Below, in pieces: positions 23,746-34,234 of a stretch of DNA of 64,000 nt (its first letter is position 1; each line of letters begins with the position of its first letter). The DNA is from CAMDPA01 sp965223035 (GTDB lineage: Bacteria; Pseudomonadota; Alphaproteobacteria; Rhizobiales; Hyphomicrobiaceae): assembly GCA_965223035.1 (NCBI GenBank), contig OZ244980.1, forward strand, positions 3,410,001-3,474,000, given 5' to 3'. Below the pieces are notes generated by a model. The model was given only the letters and a program-made list of their open reading frames with translations, searched no databases and was not told the DNA's origin. The position numbers and the translations under genes are program-made.

Positions 23746-26574
23746 TCAGGCGGACTCGACCTGCGCGTTCTCGCTCAGCACCGACAGGATCCACTGGCGG
23801 ATCGCCTTTTGGCGCTCCGGGGAAACGATTTTTTTCCCGATCAAATCGGTCACGTAGAACACATCGACGGCCTTCTCGCCGTAGGTGGTGATGTGCGCCG
23901 ACGTGATATCCAGCGACAGGTCCGACAGCGCGCTGGTCAGGTCGTAGAGCAAGCCCGGCCGGTCAAGTCCGCTGGCCTCGATCACGGTGTAGCGGTCGGA
24001 CAACGTGTTGTTGATGACCACCGCAGGCTCGACCGCGAATGCGGAGATGCGTGGCTCTTGCGGCTTTCTTTGCGCCAACAGCTCGACCAGCCGCGATTCA
24101 CCCTGCAGCACCGTGTCGATGGTCCGCGCGACCCGCTCCACACGCCGGCGTTCATCGTCATCCTCCTCGAACTCGCGCTGCAACACAAAGGTATCGAGCG
24201 CGAGACCATCGCGCGTGGTTGAAATGTGCGCCTCGATGATGTTGCCGCCGGCGACCATGCAACAGCCGGCGAACAGAGCCAGCAGGCGCGGGTGGTTGGG
24301 GGCCAACACGGTCAACTCGGTCATCGCGTTGAAGGCGTGGGTGCTGTAGTCGCTGGCCAGCTTTACCTTGGCCTCCTCGGCCCGGCGCATCAGGCGGGCG
24401 TGATCGACCTGTTTGCGTGCGTCCGTCTTGAGCCAATAGTCGTCATAATGACAATCGATGAAGCGCTTGATGTCGGCCTCTGACCAATCCGCCAACTCCG
24501 CGCGCAACGCCGCCTGGGCCGTCGCGATACGGTCATTGCGGCTCAACAGGGTGTGCCCGCCGGCGACGAGCGGCTCAGTCTCCCAATATAGTTGGCGGAG
24601 CAATTGACCTTTCCAACCATTCCAAGTGCCCGGCCCGACCGCTCGGATATCGGCAACGGTCAGCAGCAACAGCAGCTTGAGCCGCTCCGGACTTTGCACG
24701 ATGGCGGCGAAATCGCGGATCGTTTTGGGATCGGACAGGTCGCGGCTTTGGGCGATGTTCGACATCACCAAGTGATCCTCGACCAGCCAGGCGACAAGCT
24801 CGGTCTCCGCCTTGCTCAAGCCCAACCGGGGTCCCAACTCATGCGCGAAACGCGCGCCCAAGATCGAGTGATCCTCCGGCCGGCCCTTGGCGATATCATG
24901 CAGGAAGGCGGCGATGTAGAGCGCGCGTCGATTCTCGATGGAAGGGACGATCTCGGTCGACAATGGCAAGGTGTCGGCGAATTCGCCGTTCTCGATGCCT
25001 TTGAGCTCGCCGATGGTCCGGATCAGATGTTCATCGACCGTGTAGTGATGGTACATGTTGTATTGCATCATCGCGATGACCTGGCCGAAGTGGGGGACGA
25101 AGCGGCCCAAAACGCCGGCCTCACTCATGTGGCGCAGCGTCGTCTCAGGCGTGTCGGCGGTCGTCAGCAGATCCGAAAACATGCGATTGGCGGTCTTGTC
25201 ATTGCGCACCTTGTCGTCGATCAGACGCAATGAGCTGCGGATCAGCCGCAGCGCGGAAGGGTGAAGGAACACGCCATGTTCCTCCGCCACCACGAAGATA
25301 CGGATCAGATTGGTCGGATCGCGCTTGAACACGTCATGCGCGGACACGTTGAGCCGCCCATTGTCGATCTTAAAATCCGTTTGGCGGCGCACGCGCCGCC
25401 GCGCGGCCCACGTCAATGGATTAAAAATGGGATTGATGCGGGGAGCCGTGATCAGCTGTTGCATCTCAAGAGCCGAGCACAGGATGGTGGTGAGATCGCC
25501 GACATCCTTGGCGATCAGAAAATAATGCTTCATGAAGCGCTCAACGGCGAGCGCGCTGTCGGCGGTGCGGTAGCCGAGCCGCTCCGCCAGCACCGGCTGC
25601 ACGTCGAATGACAAACGCTCCTCCGCGCGGCCAGTCAAAAAATGCAGGTGGCAGCGCACCGTCCAGAGGAAGTCCTCGCAGCGGCGGAAAGTGGCCAGTT
25701 CTCCAGCGGTGAAGATCCGGTCATCGTGGTTGGTATCCACCAAATCGATGCCATAAAGATATTTGGCGAGCCAGTGCAACGAGTGCAGATCCCTTAAGCC
25801 GCCCTTACCGTCTTTGATGTTGGGCTCGACCCGATAACGGCTCTGGCCGGATCGGCGATGGCGCGCATCCCGCTCCTCCAGCTTGGCATCGATGAAGGCG
25901 CGCGACGACCCGCGCGTGACACTGGCTTGGAGCTGTCGCTCGAGCCCGTCATACAGCTGGCGATCACCGTGAATGAGGCGCGTGTCCAACAGCGAGGTGC
26001 GGATCGTCGTGTCCGCCTGCGCCAACTTCACACATTGATCTGCGGTACGCGTCGCGTGGCCGACCTTAAAACCGAGATCCCATAGAAGATACAGCACATA
26101 TTCTGCTATGCTTTCACCCCACGGCGTTTGTCGGTAGGGCAACACAAACAGCAAGTCGATGTCCGAGCCCGGCGCCAGCAGGCCCCGCCCATAGCCACCG
26201 GTGGCGACGATCGCCATGCGCTCCGCATCGGAAGGATTGGTAGCGCGGTAAACGTGCGTGGTCGCATAGTCATAGATCAGTCGGATCAACTCATCCTGGA
26301 ACTGAGTTAATCCGGCCGCACAGGCGCGGCCGTTGCCATCGGCCTTCAACCGACTGTGCGCCTCCTCCCGCGCCAGTTTGACCAACTGCTTAAGGCGGGT
26401 TAGCACGGCCGCGCGCTGCTGGTCGGTATCCTCGATGGCCTTAAACAGATTGGTCAGCTCATGGCGCAGCGCCACGGGCTCGAAGTAGGGGGGCGGCAGC
26501 AGGCCGCCGATGTCGTTGGGGCGCTGCCGCGGGTCCTGCCGAACTGCGGTTGCAGCAGGGGTCAAGTCCGTCAT
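23746..26574 (-). CDS. glnD: Bifunctional uridylyltransferase / uridylyl-removing enzyme of PII
   Basis: This 942-residue cytoplasmic nitrogen sensor modifies PII proteins according to glutamine level. Domain order: a nucleotidyltransferase with GGYGRGLLAPGSDIDLLF at about 126-143 (metal aspartates D138 and D140), a helical PII-UTase linker, an HD phosphohydrolase near 520 with AAFLHDIAKGRPEDHS, and two C-terminal ACT domains (LTVLAPNHPRLLALFAGC; IEASGLDRPGLLYDLTSAL) that bind glutamine. The length is normal for alphaproteobacteria. Its ATG overlaps the mutS stop codon (ATGA), so it is translated together with mutS. Confidence 0.97.
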   Translation of the reverse strand: MTDLTPAATAVRQDPRQRPNDIGGLLPPPYFEPVALRHELTNLFKAIEDTDQQRAAVLTRLKQLVKLAREEAHSRLKADGNGRACAAGLTQFQDELIRLIYDYATTHVYRATNPSDAERMAIVATGGYGRGLLAPGSDIDLLFVLPYRQTPWGESIAEYVLYLLWDLGFKVGHATRTADQCVKLAQADTTIRTSLLDTRLIHGDRQLYDGLERQLQASVTRGSSRAFIDAKLEERDARHRRSGQSRYRVEPNIKDGKGGLRDLHSLHWLAKYLYGIDLVDTNHDDRIFTAGELATFRRCEDFLWTVRCHLHFLTGRAEERLSFDVQPVLAERLGYRTADSALAVERFMKHYFLIAKDVGDLTTILCSALEMQQLITAPRINPIFNPLTWAARRRVRRQTDFKIDNGRLNVSAHDVFKRDPTNLIRIFVVAEEHGVFLHPSALRLIRSSLRLIDDKVRNDKTANRMFSDLLTTADTPETTLRHMSEAGVLGRFVPHFGQVIAMMQYNMYHHYTVDEHLIRTIGELKGIENGEFADTLPLSTEIVPSIENRRALYIAAFLHDIAKGRPEDHSILGARFAHELGPRLGLSKAETELVAWLVEDHLVMSNIAQSRDLSDPKTIRDFAAIVQSPERLKLLLLLTVADIRAVGPGTWNGWKGQLLRQLYWETEPLVAGGHTLLSRNDRIATAQAALRAELADWSEADIKRFIDCHYDDYWLKTDARKQVDHARLMRRAEEAKVKLASDYSTHAFNAMTELTVLAPNHPRLLALFAGCCMVAGGNIIEAHISTTRDGLALDTFVLQREFEEDDDERRRVERVARTIDTVLQGESRLVELLAQRKPQEPRISAFAVEPAVVINNTLSDRYTVIEASGLDRPGLLYDLTSALSDLSLDITSAHITTYGEKAVDVFYVTDLIGKKIVSPERQKAIRQWILSVLSENAQVESA

Positions 26575-29522
26575 CTTTGCTGCTCGGGACCCGGCCCGCC
26601 TCCATTGCCTTGCGGCGCCGCTTCCACATCCTCACGGCGCACCTGTTTCAACCGATAGATCAGATCCAGTGCCGCTTTCGGCGTCAACTCGTCGGCGTTG
26701 GTCGAATCGATCAAGTCTACCACGCGCGAAGGTTCGCTAGGCGCGGCCGCGACATTTCGATCATCCGGCATCGTCAATCTGCTGGCAGCGGCGAACAGCG
26801 GCAGCTGCTCAAGCGCGCCTCCGATGTCGGCGGTGTGGCTTCCTTCGCGTTCGAGCCGCCGCAGCACCTCGCCGGCGCGCGCCACCACCTGCAGCGGCAG
26901 GCCGGCCAACTTGGCCACCTGAATGCCGTAGGAACGATCCGCTGCGCCCGCCTGGACGCGATGCAGGAATACAATCTCATCACGCCACTCCCTCACCTCC
27001 ATGCACACGCAGGACAGCATACTGAGCCGCTCTGCCAATTGCGTCAGTTCGTGGTAGTGCGTGGCAAACAAGGCCCGTGCCTTACACACGTCGTGGAGGT
27101 ATTCCAAGGTGGCCCAAGCTATAGAAAGTCCATCGAACGTCGCCGTCCCGCGACCGATCTCGTCGAGGATGACAAGCGAGCGCTCCCCGGCTTGATTGAG
27201 GATGGCGGCCGTTTCGACCATTTCGACCATGAACGTCGAGCGGCCGCGCGCGAGGTCGTCGGAGGCGCCCACGCGTGAAAACAACCGATCCACCACGCCG
27301 ATACGGGCGGACCGCGCCGGTACGAAGGACCCACATTGAGCCAGCAAGACGATCAATGCATTCTGGCGCAGAAACGTCGACTTGCCAGCCATATTCGGGC
27401 CGGTCACCAGCCACACCCGACCTTGTGCCTGCGCATCGGCGCCGTCGGCTGCCGGCGCCAGCTCGCCGCGCGCGGCCCCGGCCAACACGCAGTCGTTCTC
27501 GATAAACGGTCCGGCCAACGCCGATGCCAGCGCCTGTTCAACGACAGGATGCCGGCCGCCTCTGATCTCCAGCACCCGATCGGTGTCGATATCGGGTCGG
27601 ACATAGCCTTGCTCAACCGCCACCGCCGCCAAAGCGGCACAAACGTCGATTTCGGCCAGCGCAGCGGCGGCGGTAGCCAACGCCTTGGCCGCCGCGTCGA
27701 CGGCGGCCGCCAACTCGCCGAATATCTCCTGCTCGATTGCCAGCGCCCGCTCGCTGGCAGTCGCGATCTGCCCCTCCGTCTCGCTCAGCTCGGCCGTGGT
27801 GAAGCGAACCGCATTGGCCATTGTTTGGCGATGCCGAAACGTGTCGGCCAGCGGTGACGACATCAACGGTTTGGCGTTGGCTTGGGTGACCTCGATGAAG
27901 TAGCCGAGAATGTTGTTGTACCGGATCTTGAGCGATCTGATGCCGGTCTGCTCGCTATAGCGCGCCTCCAGCGCGGCCAACACCTTGCGACTGTCGTCTC
28001 CAAGTCGTCGCGCTTCATCAAGCTCGGCGCGATAGCCGGGCCGAACAAAGCCACCATCGCGCTTCAATTGGGGTGGATCCTCAACCACCGCTGCAGCCAG
28101 GGTCGTGGCCAGCTCGGCCGGAGGCGCTCGCATGCCGGCAACCATCGCAGCCAGTGCTTGCGGCAGCCCAATTGCTTGGGTGGATGCGTCCAACTGGCTG
28201 GCGCAGGCAGCCGCCAGGCGCATCGCCGTGCCGACGGCCGCCAGGTCACGCGGGCCGCCACGCTGCAACGAGAGGCGCGACAGTGCCCTGGCGATGTCAG
28301 GTGCCGCCTTAAGATGGGCGCGCAGTTCATCGCGCGCCGGTTCGTGATCGATCAGAAAGGCCACGGCGTCGAGCCGAGCCTTGATTTGGGAGGGATCGGT
28401 CAGCGGACTGGATAAACGCGCGGTCAACTCGCGAGCACCCGCACCGGTGACCGTACGATCGATCGCCCACAGCAAGCTGCCGGAGCGCTCTCCTGCGCTT
28501 GAGCGTATGATTTCCAGGCTGGCGCGGCTTGCCGCATCGATCATCAAGATGCTGCCAGCACCGATCCGACGGGGCGGTCGGAGCAACGGTCGCTGGCCGA
28601 TCTGGGTCAGATCCACGTACTGCAACAGGGCTGCGACCGCCGCCAACTCCGGACGCGAAAAGCCGCCGTACGCGGCAAGATCTGCGACGCCCAAGGCCGC
28701 CTTCAAGTTGTGGCTCCCAGCCGTACTATCGAAGCTTGTCGCCGCAACCGGCGTGGCTGCCGTTTGCAGATGGGTGAGCCAGCTCGCCACATCGGGCGCC
28801 GTCAACGTCTCCTCAGTGGCAATCAGCTCGCTGGGGCCGAGCCTGACGAGTTCGCCGCCAAGATCGGCGCCTTCCACCGTGCCAACTTCACATTCGCCAG
28901 TCGACAGCTCCAACGACGCGAGGGCGTACGCGCGTTTATTGGTGTGCTCCAGAGACCCCTCCGGCACCACGAACAAGGCGGTGAGATAATTGCGCGCACG
29001 CGCGTCGAGCAAGCTGTCCTCGGTCAACGTGCCGGGTGTCACCAGGCGGACAACGTCACGGCGCACGACGGCTTTCGAGCCGCGCTTGCGGGCTTCGGCA
29101 GGATCTTCCAACTGCTCGCACACGGCGACCCGGTAGCCCCGGCGGATCAATCTGTGCAAATACTCATCTGCCCTGGAGACGGGGACCCCGCACATCGGAA
29201 TATCTTCGCCCAAGTGCTTGCCACGCTTGGTCAGCGCGATCCCCAGGGCTTCTGCGGCGACCACGGCGTCGGCGAAGAACAGCTCGTAAAAATCACCCAT
29301 CCTGTACCAGAGCAGGCTGTCGGGGTTGGCCGTTTTGATCTCGAGATACTGCGCCATCGAGGGTGTGGCTTCGCCGGCCGCGTCCTTGGCTTGCCGCGAC
29401 GGCGCCTTACGCGCTGAACGGCCACCTGCCGCCTCGCCGGTCGCCGCTTCGGTGCGGGGCTGAGCGCTGCCGGGATCGGGTCGGCCGGCGCCGCGCGGTT
29501 TATTGGGCTGTTGGTTCGCCAT
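26571..29522 (-). CDS. mutS: DNA mismatch repair protein MutS
   Basis: The protein has 983 residues, of which the first 55 or so are a low-complexity Gly/Ala/Arg/Pro extension before the conserved MAQYLEIKTANPDSLLWYRMGDFYELFF. The mismatch-reading F-x-E (FYE) is in that segment. Connector, lever and clamp domains follow, then the ATPase with Walker A GPNMAGKST at about 704-712 and Walker B DEIGRGTA near 786, and an HTH dimerisation end. It finds mismatches with MutL. An internal start at 29357 (MAQYLE) would give the usual family length. The mutS-glnD order next to divergent maeB is common in Hyphomicrobiales. Confidence 0.97.
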   Translation of the reverse strand: MANQQPNKPRGAGRPDPGSAQPRTEAATGEAAGGRSARKAPSRQAKDAAGEATPSMAQYLEIKTANPDSLLWYRMGDFYELFFADAVVAAEALGIALTKRGKHLGEDIPMCGVPVSRADEYLHRLIRRGYRVAVCEQLEDPAEARKRGSKAVVRRDVVRLVTPGTLTEDSLLDARARNYLTALFVVPEGSLEHTNKRAYALASLELSTGECEVGTVEGADLGGELVRLGPSELIATEETLTAPDVASWLTHLQTAATPVAATSFDSTAGSHNLKAALGVADLAAYGGFSRPELAAVAALLQYVDLTQIGQRPLLRPPRRIGAGSILMIDAASRASLEIIRSSAGERSGSLLWAIDRTVTGAGARELTARLSSPLTDPSQIKARLDAVAFLIDHEPARDELRAHLKAAPDIARALSRLSLQRGGPRDLAAVGTAMRLAAACASQLDASTQAIGLPQALAAMVAGMRAPPAELATTLAAAVVEDPPQLKRDGGFVRPGYRAELDEARRLGDDSRKVLAALEARYSEQTGIRSLKIRYNNILGYFIEVTQANAKPLMSSPLADTFRHRQTMANAVRFTTAELSETEGQIATASERALAIEQEIFGELAAAVDAAAKALATAAAALAEIDVCAALAAVAVEQGYVRPDIDTDRVLEIRGGRHPVVEQALASALAGPFIENDCVLAGAARGELAPAADGADAQAQGRVWLVTGPNMAGKSTFLRQNALIVLLAQCGSFVPARSARIGVVDRLFSRVGASDDLARGRSTFMVEMVETAAILNQAGERSLVILDEIGRGTATFDGLSIAWATLEYLHDVCKARALFATHYHELTQLAERLSMLSCVCMEVREWRDEIVFLHRVQAGAADRSYGIQVAKLAGLPLQVVARAGEVLRRLEREGSHTADIGGALEQLPLFAAASRLTMPDDRNVAAAPSEPSRVVDLIDSTNADELTPKAALDLIYRLKQVRREDVEAAPQGNGGGPGPEQQR

Positions 29523-29737
29523 GCTGGGTTGATCGTTGGCTGGCTTGGTGTCAGCGGGTCCTATCGTGCTGGGTTGAGCCTATCACGAGCGCGCTGTGGT
29601 CATGAACCTCCTGCGCCCGCCACCGACCGGGCTTGTCGATGTCGGTTCACGGCCCGCTGCGAACATGAAACGTCTTGCCAGGGCGCGCCCGGCATGGCCC
29701 TCTTATGGCAGCGTTTGATCACCTGATGCGAGAAACA

Positions 29738-32005
29738 ATGCCCGAGAATTCCCAGCAAGCCCGCTTCACGGCCCAAGAAGCCCTGCAGTTTCATGCTCAA
29801 GGCAAGCCCGGCAAACTTGAAATCACGCCGACCAAGCCGCTGGCGACCCAGCTTGATCTTTCGCTCGCCTATTCCCCCGGCGTCGCCATTCCCGTGCAGG
29901 CGATCGCGGACCAGCCCAGCGCCGCCTACGACTATACCAACAAGGGCAACCTGGTCGCCGTGGTTTCGAACGGAACCGCCATTCTGGGCCTGGGCAATCT
30001 CGGCGCGCTGGCGGCAAAGCCGGTGATGGAAGGCAAAGGCGCGCTGTTCAAACGCTTTGCTGATATCGACGCGTTGGACATCTTGGTGGATACCTCCGAT
30101 GTCGATGCTTTCATCAACTGCGTGCGCTATCTCGGCCCGACCTTCGGCGGCATTAACCTGGAAGACATTCGCGCGCCGGACTGCTTCATCATCGAGCAGA
30201 AACTGAAGGAATTGCTCAACATTCCAGTCTTCCATGACGATCAGCACGGCACCGCTATCATCGCCGCGGCAGGCGTGATCAACGGGCTGGAGCTGACCGG
30301 GCGCAAGCTGGACGCTAGCAAGCTGGTCGTCAACGGCGCTGGCGCTGCCGGCATCGCCTGCCTCGACCTGTTGGTGTCGATGGGCATGCCGAAGTCCAAT
30401 ATCATTCTGTGCGACAGCAAGGGCGTGATCTTCGAAGGCCGCCAAGACGGCATGAACCAGTGGAAATCAGCCTACGCGGCGCCGACCGACGCCCGCACGC
30501 TGGCTGAGGCGTTGGTTGGCGCTGACATGTTCTTCGGGCTGTCGGTCAAAGGCGCGGTGACCAAGTCGATGGTGCGCACGATGGCCGCGCAACCGCTGAT
30601 CTTTGCCATGGCCAATCCCGATCCCGAGATCTCGCCAGAGGAGGTGCTTGAGGTTCGCGACGACGCCATCATCGCCACCGGCCGTTCAGATTACCCCAAT
30701 CAAATCAATAATGTGCTTGGCTTCCCCTTCCTCTTCCGCGGGGCGCTCGACGTGCAGGCGACGGCAATCAATGACACCATGAAGATCGCCGCCGCGAAGG
30801 CGTTGGCGGAGTTGGCCAAGCAGGACGTGCCCGATCAAGTGGCCGCCGCCTATGGGCGTCGGGTGCGCTACGGTCCCGGATACATCATTCCAGCGCCGTT
30901 CGACCCGCGCCTGATCAGCCATGTACCGCCCGCGGTGGCCGCTGCCGCCATGGAATCCGGTGTCGCACGGCGGCCGATCGTCGATATGGACGGCTACGTG
31001 GCCGCCCTGTCGGGTCGGCTCGATCCGGTCGCCGGCTGGCTGCAGACGATCCTCGACCGCGTGCGCAACGAACCGAAGCGCATCATCTTCGCCGAAGGCG
31101 AGCAGCCGCAGGTCGCGCGCGCTGCGAACGCCTTCCTCAACGCTGGCTTAGGCACCCCGATCTTGATTGGCCGCGAGCCGATCATCCGCGAAGCATTCGA
31201 GTCGGCCGGCATCGAGCTCACTGGCGCGTTTGAGCTGCACGACACCAGCCTCGATCCCAATCGGCTGGCCTATGCCGAGTTCCTTTATGCGCGCTTGCAG
31301 CGCAAGGGCCATCTGCTGCGGGATTGTGATCGCCTGGTCGCCAACTTCCGCAACGTGTTCTCCGCCTGCATGCTGGCGATGGATCACGGCGATGGCATGG
31401 TCACCGGCGTCACACGCAATTGGTACACCGCCTATGAGGACGTGCGCGGCGTCCTTGACGCCAAGCCCGGCGAACGACCGATCGGGGTCTCGTTGATGCT
31501 GTCGCGCGGTCGCGCCGTCCTGATCGCAGACGCCAGCGTCCATGATATGCCCACGTCGCTGGAGCTGGCCGACATCGCCGAGCACGCGGCTCGTGTCGCG
31601 CGCCGGCTGGGCATGGAGCCCAGGGTGGCGATGCTTGCGTACTCGACCTTCGGGCACCCGCGTGGTGAGCGCTCGGACGTGGCGCGTCGGGCGGTCGAAA
31701 TGCTCGACGAGCGCAACGTCGACTTCGAGTATGATGGGGAGATGGCCGCGGACGTCGCTCTCAATCGAGAAGCGATGGCGCGCTATCCGTTTTGCCGGTT
31801 GACGGACACCGCCAATGTGCTGGTGATGCCGGCCTTCCACTCAGCTTCGATCGCATCAAAAATGATGCAACAGCTCGGCGGGGCAACGCTGATCGGCCCG
31901 CTGCTGGTGGGTTTGTCGCATCCCGTCCAGATCTGCCAGCTTGGTGCGCCCGACGCCGATATCGTCAATATGGCTGCGCTAGCCGCTTACAACCTGGACC
32001 AATAG
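29738..32005 (+). CDS. maeB: NADP-dependent malic enzyme with phosphotransacetylase-like domain
   Basis: The protein has 755 residues from MPENSQQARFTAQEALQFH. It converts malate to pyruvate and CO2 with reduction of NADP, linking the TCA cycle to pyruvate. The malic N-terminal domain holds LAYSPGVAIP and YDYTNKGNLVAVVSNGTAILGLG (read in parts), and the NAD-binding domain holds VVNGAGAAGIACLDLL. A C-terminal half (about 410-755) resembles phosphate acetyltransferase and serves regulation and oligomerisation rather than catalysis in known MaeB proteins. ATGs at 29705 and 29726 are also possible starts, and no site has a strong ribosome-binding sequence. It diverges from mutS. Confidence 0.95.
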   Translation: MPENSQQARFTAQEALQFHAQGKPGKLEITPTKPLATQLDLSLAYSPGVAIPVQAIADQPSAAYDYTNKGNLVAVVSNGTAILGLGNLGALAAKPVMEGKGALFKRFADIDALDILVDTSDVDAFINCVRYLGPTFGGINLEDIRAPDCFIIEQKLKELLNIPVFHDDQHGTAIIAAAGVINGLELTGRKLDASKLVVNGAGAAGIACLDLLVSMGMPKSNIILCDSKGVIFEGRQDGMNQWKSAYAAPTDARTLAEALVGADMFFGLSVKGAVTKSMVRTMAAQPLIFAMANPDPEISPEEVLEVRDDAIIATGRSDYPNQINNVLGFPFLFRGALDVQATAINDTMKIAAAKALAELAKQDVPDQVAAAYGRRVRYGPGYIIPAPFDPRLISHVPPAVAAAAMESGVARRPIVDMDGYVAALSGRLDPVAGWLQTILDRVRNEPKRIIFAEGEQPQVARAANAFLNAGLGTPILIGREPIIREAFESAGIELTGAFELHDTSLDPNRLAYAEFLYARLQRKGHLLRDCDRLVANFRNVFSACMLAMDHGDGMVTGVTRNWYTAYEDVRGVLDAKPGERPIGVSLMLSRGRAVLIADASVHDMPTSLELADIAEHAARVARRLGMEPRVAMLAYSTFGHPRGERSDVARRAVEMLDERNVDFEYDGEMAADVALNREAMARYPFCRLTDTANVLVMPAFHSASIASKMMQQLGGATLIGPLLVGLSHPVQICQLGAPDADIVNMAALAAYNLDQ

Positions 32006-32198
32006 GGCCACAGCGTCCGCTGTCGACCCGCCGTACAGCGATCGTTAACCTTTAGTAAGGATTAATGGCGTATCGCCAATAGAATTGGACGTGCATCAGT
32101 AATTTGGGCGGTTTGCGGCGTCCCAACCTGAGGGCTCAGCGCTTGCCTCGGTCATTCTGGCACGTCAGCGGCTGATTAACGGATATTTGGAGGATGCG

Positions 32199-32486
32199 AT
32201 GGCGCTGCGCGTGATGATTCAGCGGGACCGGTATGAATGCGTCCTCAATCTCACCGACGACGCCGGTCACAGCCATACGATCGTCCTGCAACGACCACTG
32301 GCTTGGTGGGAAAAGCAGATGATGTATACGCTGAACAATGACCCTTATGACGCTCGGGACTGGATCATTTGGGCGCTGTTGCGCTACCAGGCGCAAGTCG
32401 ATTTGGACGAAGAGACGACCCAGCATCTGCTGCAGGCGCTGTCGATCCATTTTGATCAGGCTCAATCGGAGATCCCCGAGTTGTAG
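32199..32486 (+). CDS. Hypothetical protein
   Basis: A 95-residue protein (MALRVMIQRDRYECVLNLTDD) that I do not recognise. GGAGG lies 5-9 bases before the ATG at 32199, a strong ribosome-binding site. The sequence suggests an N-terminal strand region and a helical C-terminal half (TTQHLLQALSIHFDQAQSEI), acidic, soluble, without a signal peptide. A Trp-rich segment (LAWWEKQMMY; DWIIWALLRYQ) is notable. It stands alone after maeB, with about 190 bases between them that include small dyads CCTTTAGTAAGG and TGGCGTATCGCCA near 32049-32078. Confidence 0.6.
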   Translation: MALRVMIQRDRYECVLNLTDDAGHSHTIVLQRPLAWWEKQMMYTLNNDPYDARDWIIWALLRYQAQVDLDEETTQHLLQALSIHFDQAQSEIPEL

Positions 32487-32671
32487 CGGGCAGACCGCCG
32501 GCCGCTGCCGCCGGCAACTGAAGGCGACGTGCCTGATACGATACGGGAGGCCCGGAAAACCCGGCGGCGCCAAGCGGGCGCAGGATCGCGTGGTTGGCGT
32601 CATGAGCGGGCTCGTTTCGGAAGATCCGGGCAGATCCATGGTTTGAGAAGCGCGATCCGCCTTGTCGTGTC

Positions 32672-32751
32672 CTAAAGCAACTTTAACAGCGATCATCGTG
32701 CCTTAAATTGGCATCGGCTTGGCGGTTCAGATTTGAGGCACGATGATCTAG
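32672..32751. repeat. CTAG palindromic repeat, family 1, diverged copy
   Basis: It starts CTAAAGCAACTTTAACAGCG, then GATCATCGTGCCTTAAATTG. The right arm GGTTCAGATTTGAGGC has mismatches, and the end CACGATGATCTAG is intact. Most of hairpin P is missing. Confidence 0.8.
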
Positions 32752-33108
32752 CGAGGCCGTGAAACGCAGCTTTTGCCCTTGATTGAAAGCCCAATTCGCC
32801 TGCCAGATTGCCGGCATACTTGCCTCGCCCGAGACCTGTAGCTGTCTCGCGCGGCCCGCACCAGATCTCGGCGACAATCGTTTGAGCGCGCGAGCCTGTC
32901 GATCTTTGCCGGAAGCGCCGGGATGGTTCAAGCGAACACCGCAGCGCTCACGAGCCGGGCCTGGGATTACAGGTGACTTGCGCCTATCTATCTTGTAGAG
33001 CTGAAGGGCACTAGTACTACGCTTCCCGCAATCTTACGGCTCAGTCGCACTCAGTGACGTCTGTCGTGCCGTTTCTCCGCAAGAGCACACAGTGAGATTG
33101 GAAGTACG
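32752..33108. other. Intergenic region upstream of the phasin gene
   Basis: About 360 bases without a supported gene. It must hold the phasin promoter. I see no clear operator. Only weak, uncoordinated short frames are present. Confidence 0.45.
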
Positions 33109-33489
33109 ATGAACCAGAATACGCCTTTTGAGATTCCCCAGCAGATGCGCGAGCTGTCCCTTCGCAACGTCGAGCAAGGCCGCGCGGCCTGCGCGCAATT
33201 CATGGAAGCCATGACACAGGCCACCAATATGTGGCTGGATGCGATGCCGTCCAACGAGATGACGTCCGGCCTCAAAGCCGTACAAGAGCGTGGCATGCGC
33301 TTTGCTCGCCAGAATGCCGAGGCTTATTTCGCGCTCGCCAGCGAACTCGCCAACGCGAAGGACATGCAAGACGCGCTCGCCATCCAGAGCCGCTACGCTC
33401 AGGACCAGTGGCAGGCCTTGACCTATCAAGCCCAAGAGCTTGGTCGGTTGACGACGGAAGCCGCACAGAACGCGCAGCCCAAACGCTAA
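33109..33489 (+). CDS. Phasin family protein
   Basis: A 126-residue, almost wholly alpha-helical protein with the phasin layout: IPQQMRELSLRNVEQGRAACAQFMEAM near the start, a middle with FARQNAEAYFALASELANAKDMQDALAIQSRYAQDQWQAL (read in parts), and a terminal helix ending EAAQNAQPKR. The 'a.s.Q..f......q' section is the phasin_2 signature. Phasins coat polyhydroxyalkanoate granules and modulate their size; a granule or stress role is inferred. It is monocistronic in appearance. No polymer synthase gene is in the window. Confidence 0.8.
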   Translation: MNQNTPFEIPQQMRELSLRNVEQGRAACAQFMEAMTQATNMWLDAMPSNEMTSGLKAVQERGMRFARQNAEAYFALASELANAKDMQDALAIQSRYAQDQWQALTYQAQELGRLTTEAAQNAQPKR

Positions 33490-33802
33490 TCGCCGGCCCA
33501 CGTCCGTTGATCAGGTCATAATCGGACCCGGGCGGGCCCTGTGGTCGCCGGGCGGCGTGCGGGGGGTCGCCGTGGGTCGCCCGTGATGATCGGTTGATTG
33601 CCGGCAACCAAGCCGCTGGGCGGGCCAAACGGATGCGTGGCAGGACCAATCAGCGCCGGATCACCACGCGTGGCCTTGAACGGGCCGGCCGACGGCTGTT
33701 GGTAACGGGGACAAACCCCATCGACATCTCGACGAATCAACCCTGTCCCATTACGCGCGTCGTTTTCGATGGCTGGTGATGCAGCCGTTGAGGGAGGGGA
33801 AT
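33490..33802. other. Intergenic region without a supported gene
   Basis: About 310 bases between the phasin gene and the small hypothetical gene. No convincing reading frame or repeat is visible. The right end carries the ribosome-binding site AGGGAGGGG of the next gene. Confidence 0.45.
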
Positions 33803-34063
33803 ATGCCAATCGCCGTCGACGCAACAATCATGCACGACACGCTCGCGACGGATCTCAAGGCCTGCGAGGCGTTTCTCACCGAGGGCAGCCGCATCCAAGT
33901 GGGCGCGCGGGTCGAGATCTTCGACGTCCAATCCAACCGCAAATGGAAGGCCACCACCGTCGGTGTGCGCACGGTCAAGGGCGGCAATACCGTCGCGTCA
34001 TTGGCGTTTGGTTGCGCCATGCAGCGACGGCCACCTCCAGGATCGATGGTCGTTGCGGTCTGA
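33803..34063 (+). CDS. Hypothetical protein
   Basis: An 86-residue soluble protein (MPIAVDATIMHDTLATDL) of unknown family. The ATG at 33803 follows AGGGAGGGG by a few bases and is preferred to the upstream ATG at 33776. The predicted layout is an N-terminal helix (LATDLKACEAFLTEG) and a beta-rich second half (ARVEIFDVQ, KWKATTVGVRTVKGG, VASLAFGCAM). This could be a small beta-barrel fold. It lies between the phasin gene and the IS element and has no operon partner. Confidence 0.5.
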   Translation: MPIAVDATIMHDTLATDLKACEAFLTEGSRIQVGARVEIFDVQSNRKWKATTVGVRTVKGGNTVASLAFGCAMQRRPPPGSMVVAV

Positions 34064-34234
34064 CCGGCAAGCCAGCGCCTTGTCCGGGCCCGGGTCAAAG
34101 CCGCCTGCCGGTCGGGGCCGATCTGGACCGTCGTGAGGCGCTCGCTCTTTCGCCCACGACCTCGCGCGGACATGGCACTGCCGCCTTTGGTCGGAGGCTC
34201 AACGTGACGTGATCAGGCCGCGACCGCCCCTTTA

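Noticed and set aside
32045..32065. CtrA-type box before the 95-residue gene
   Set aside because: The two TTAA half-sites are 13 bases apart rather than the 7 expected, so the match is not supported.
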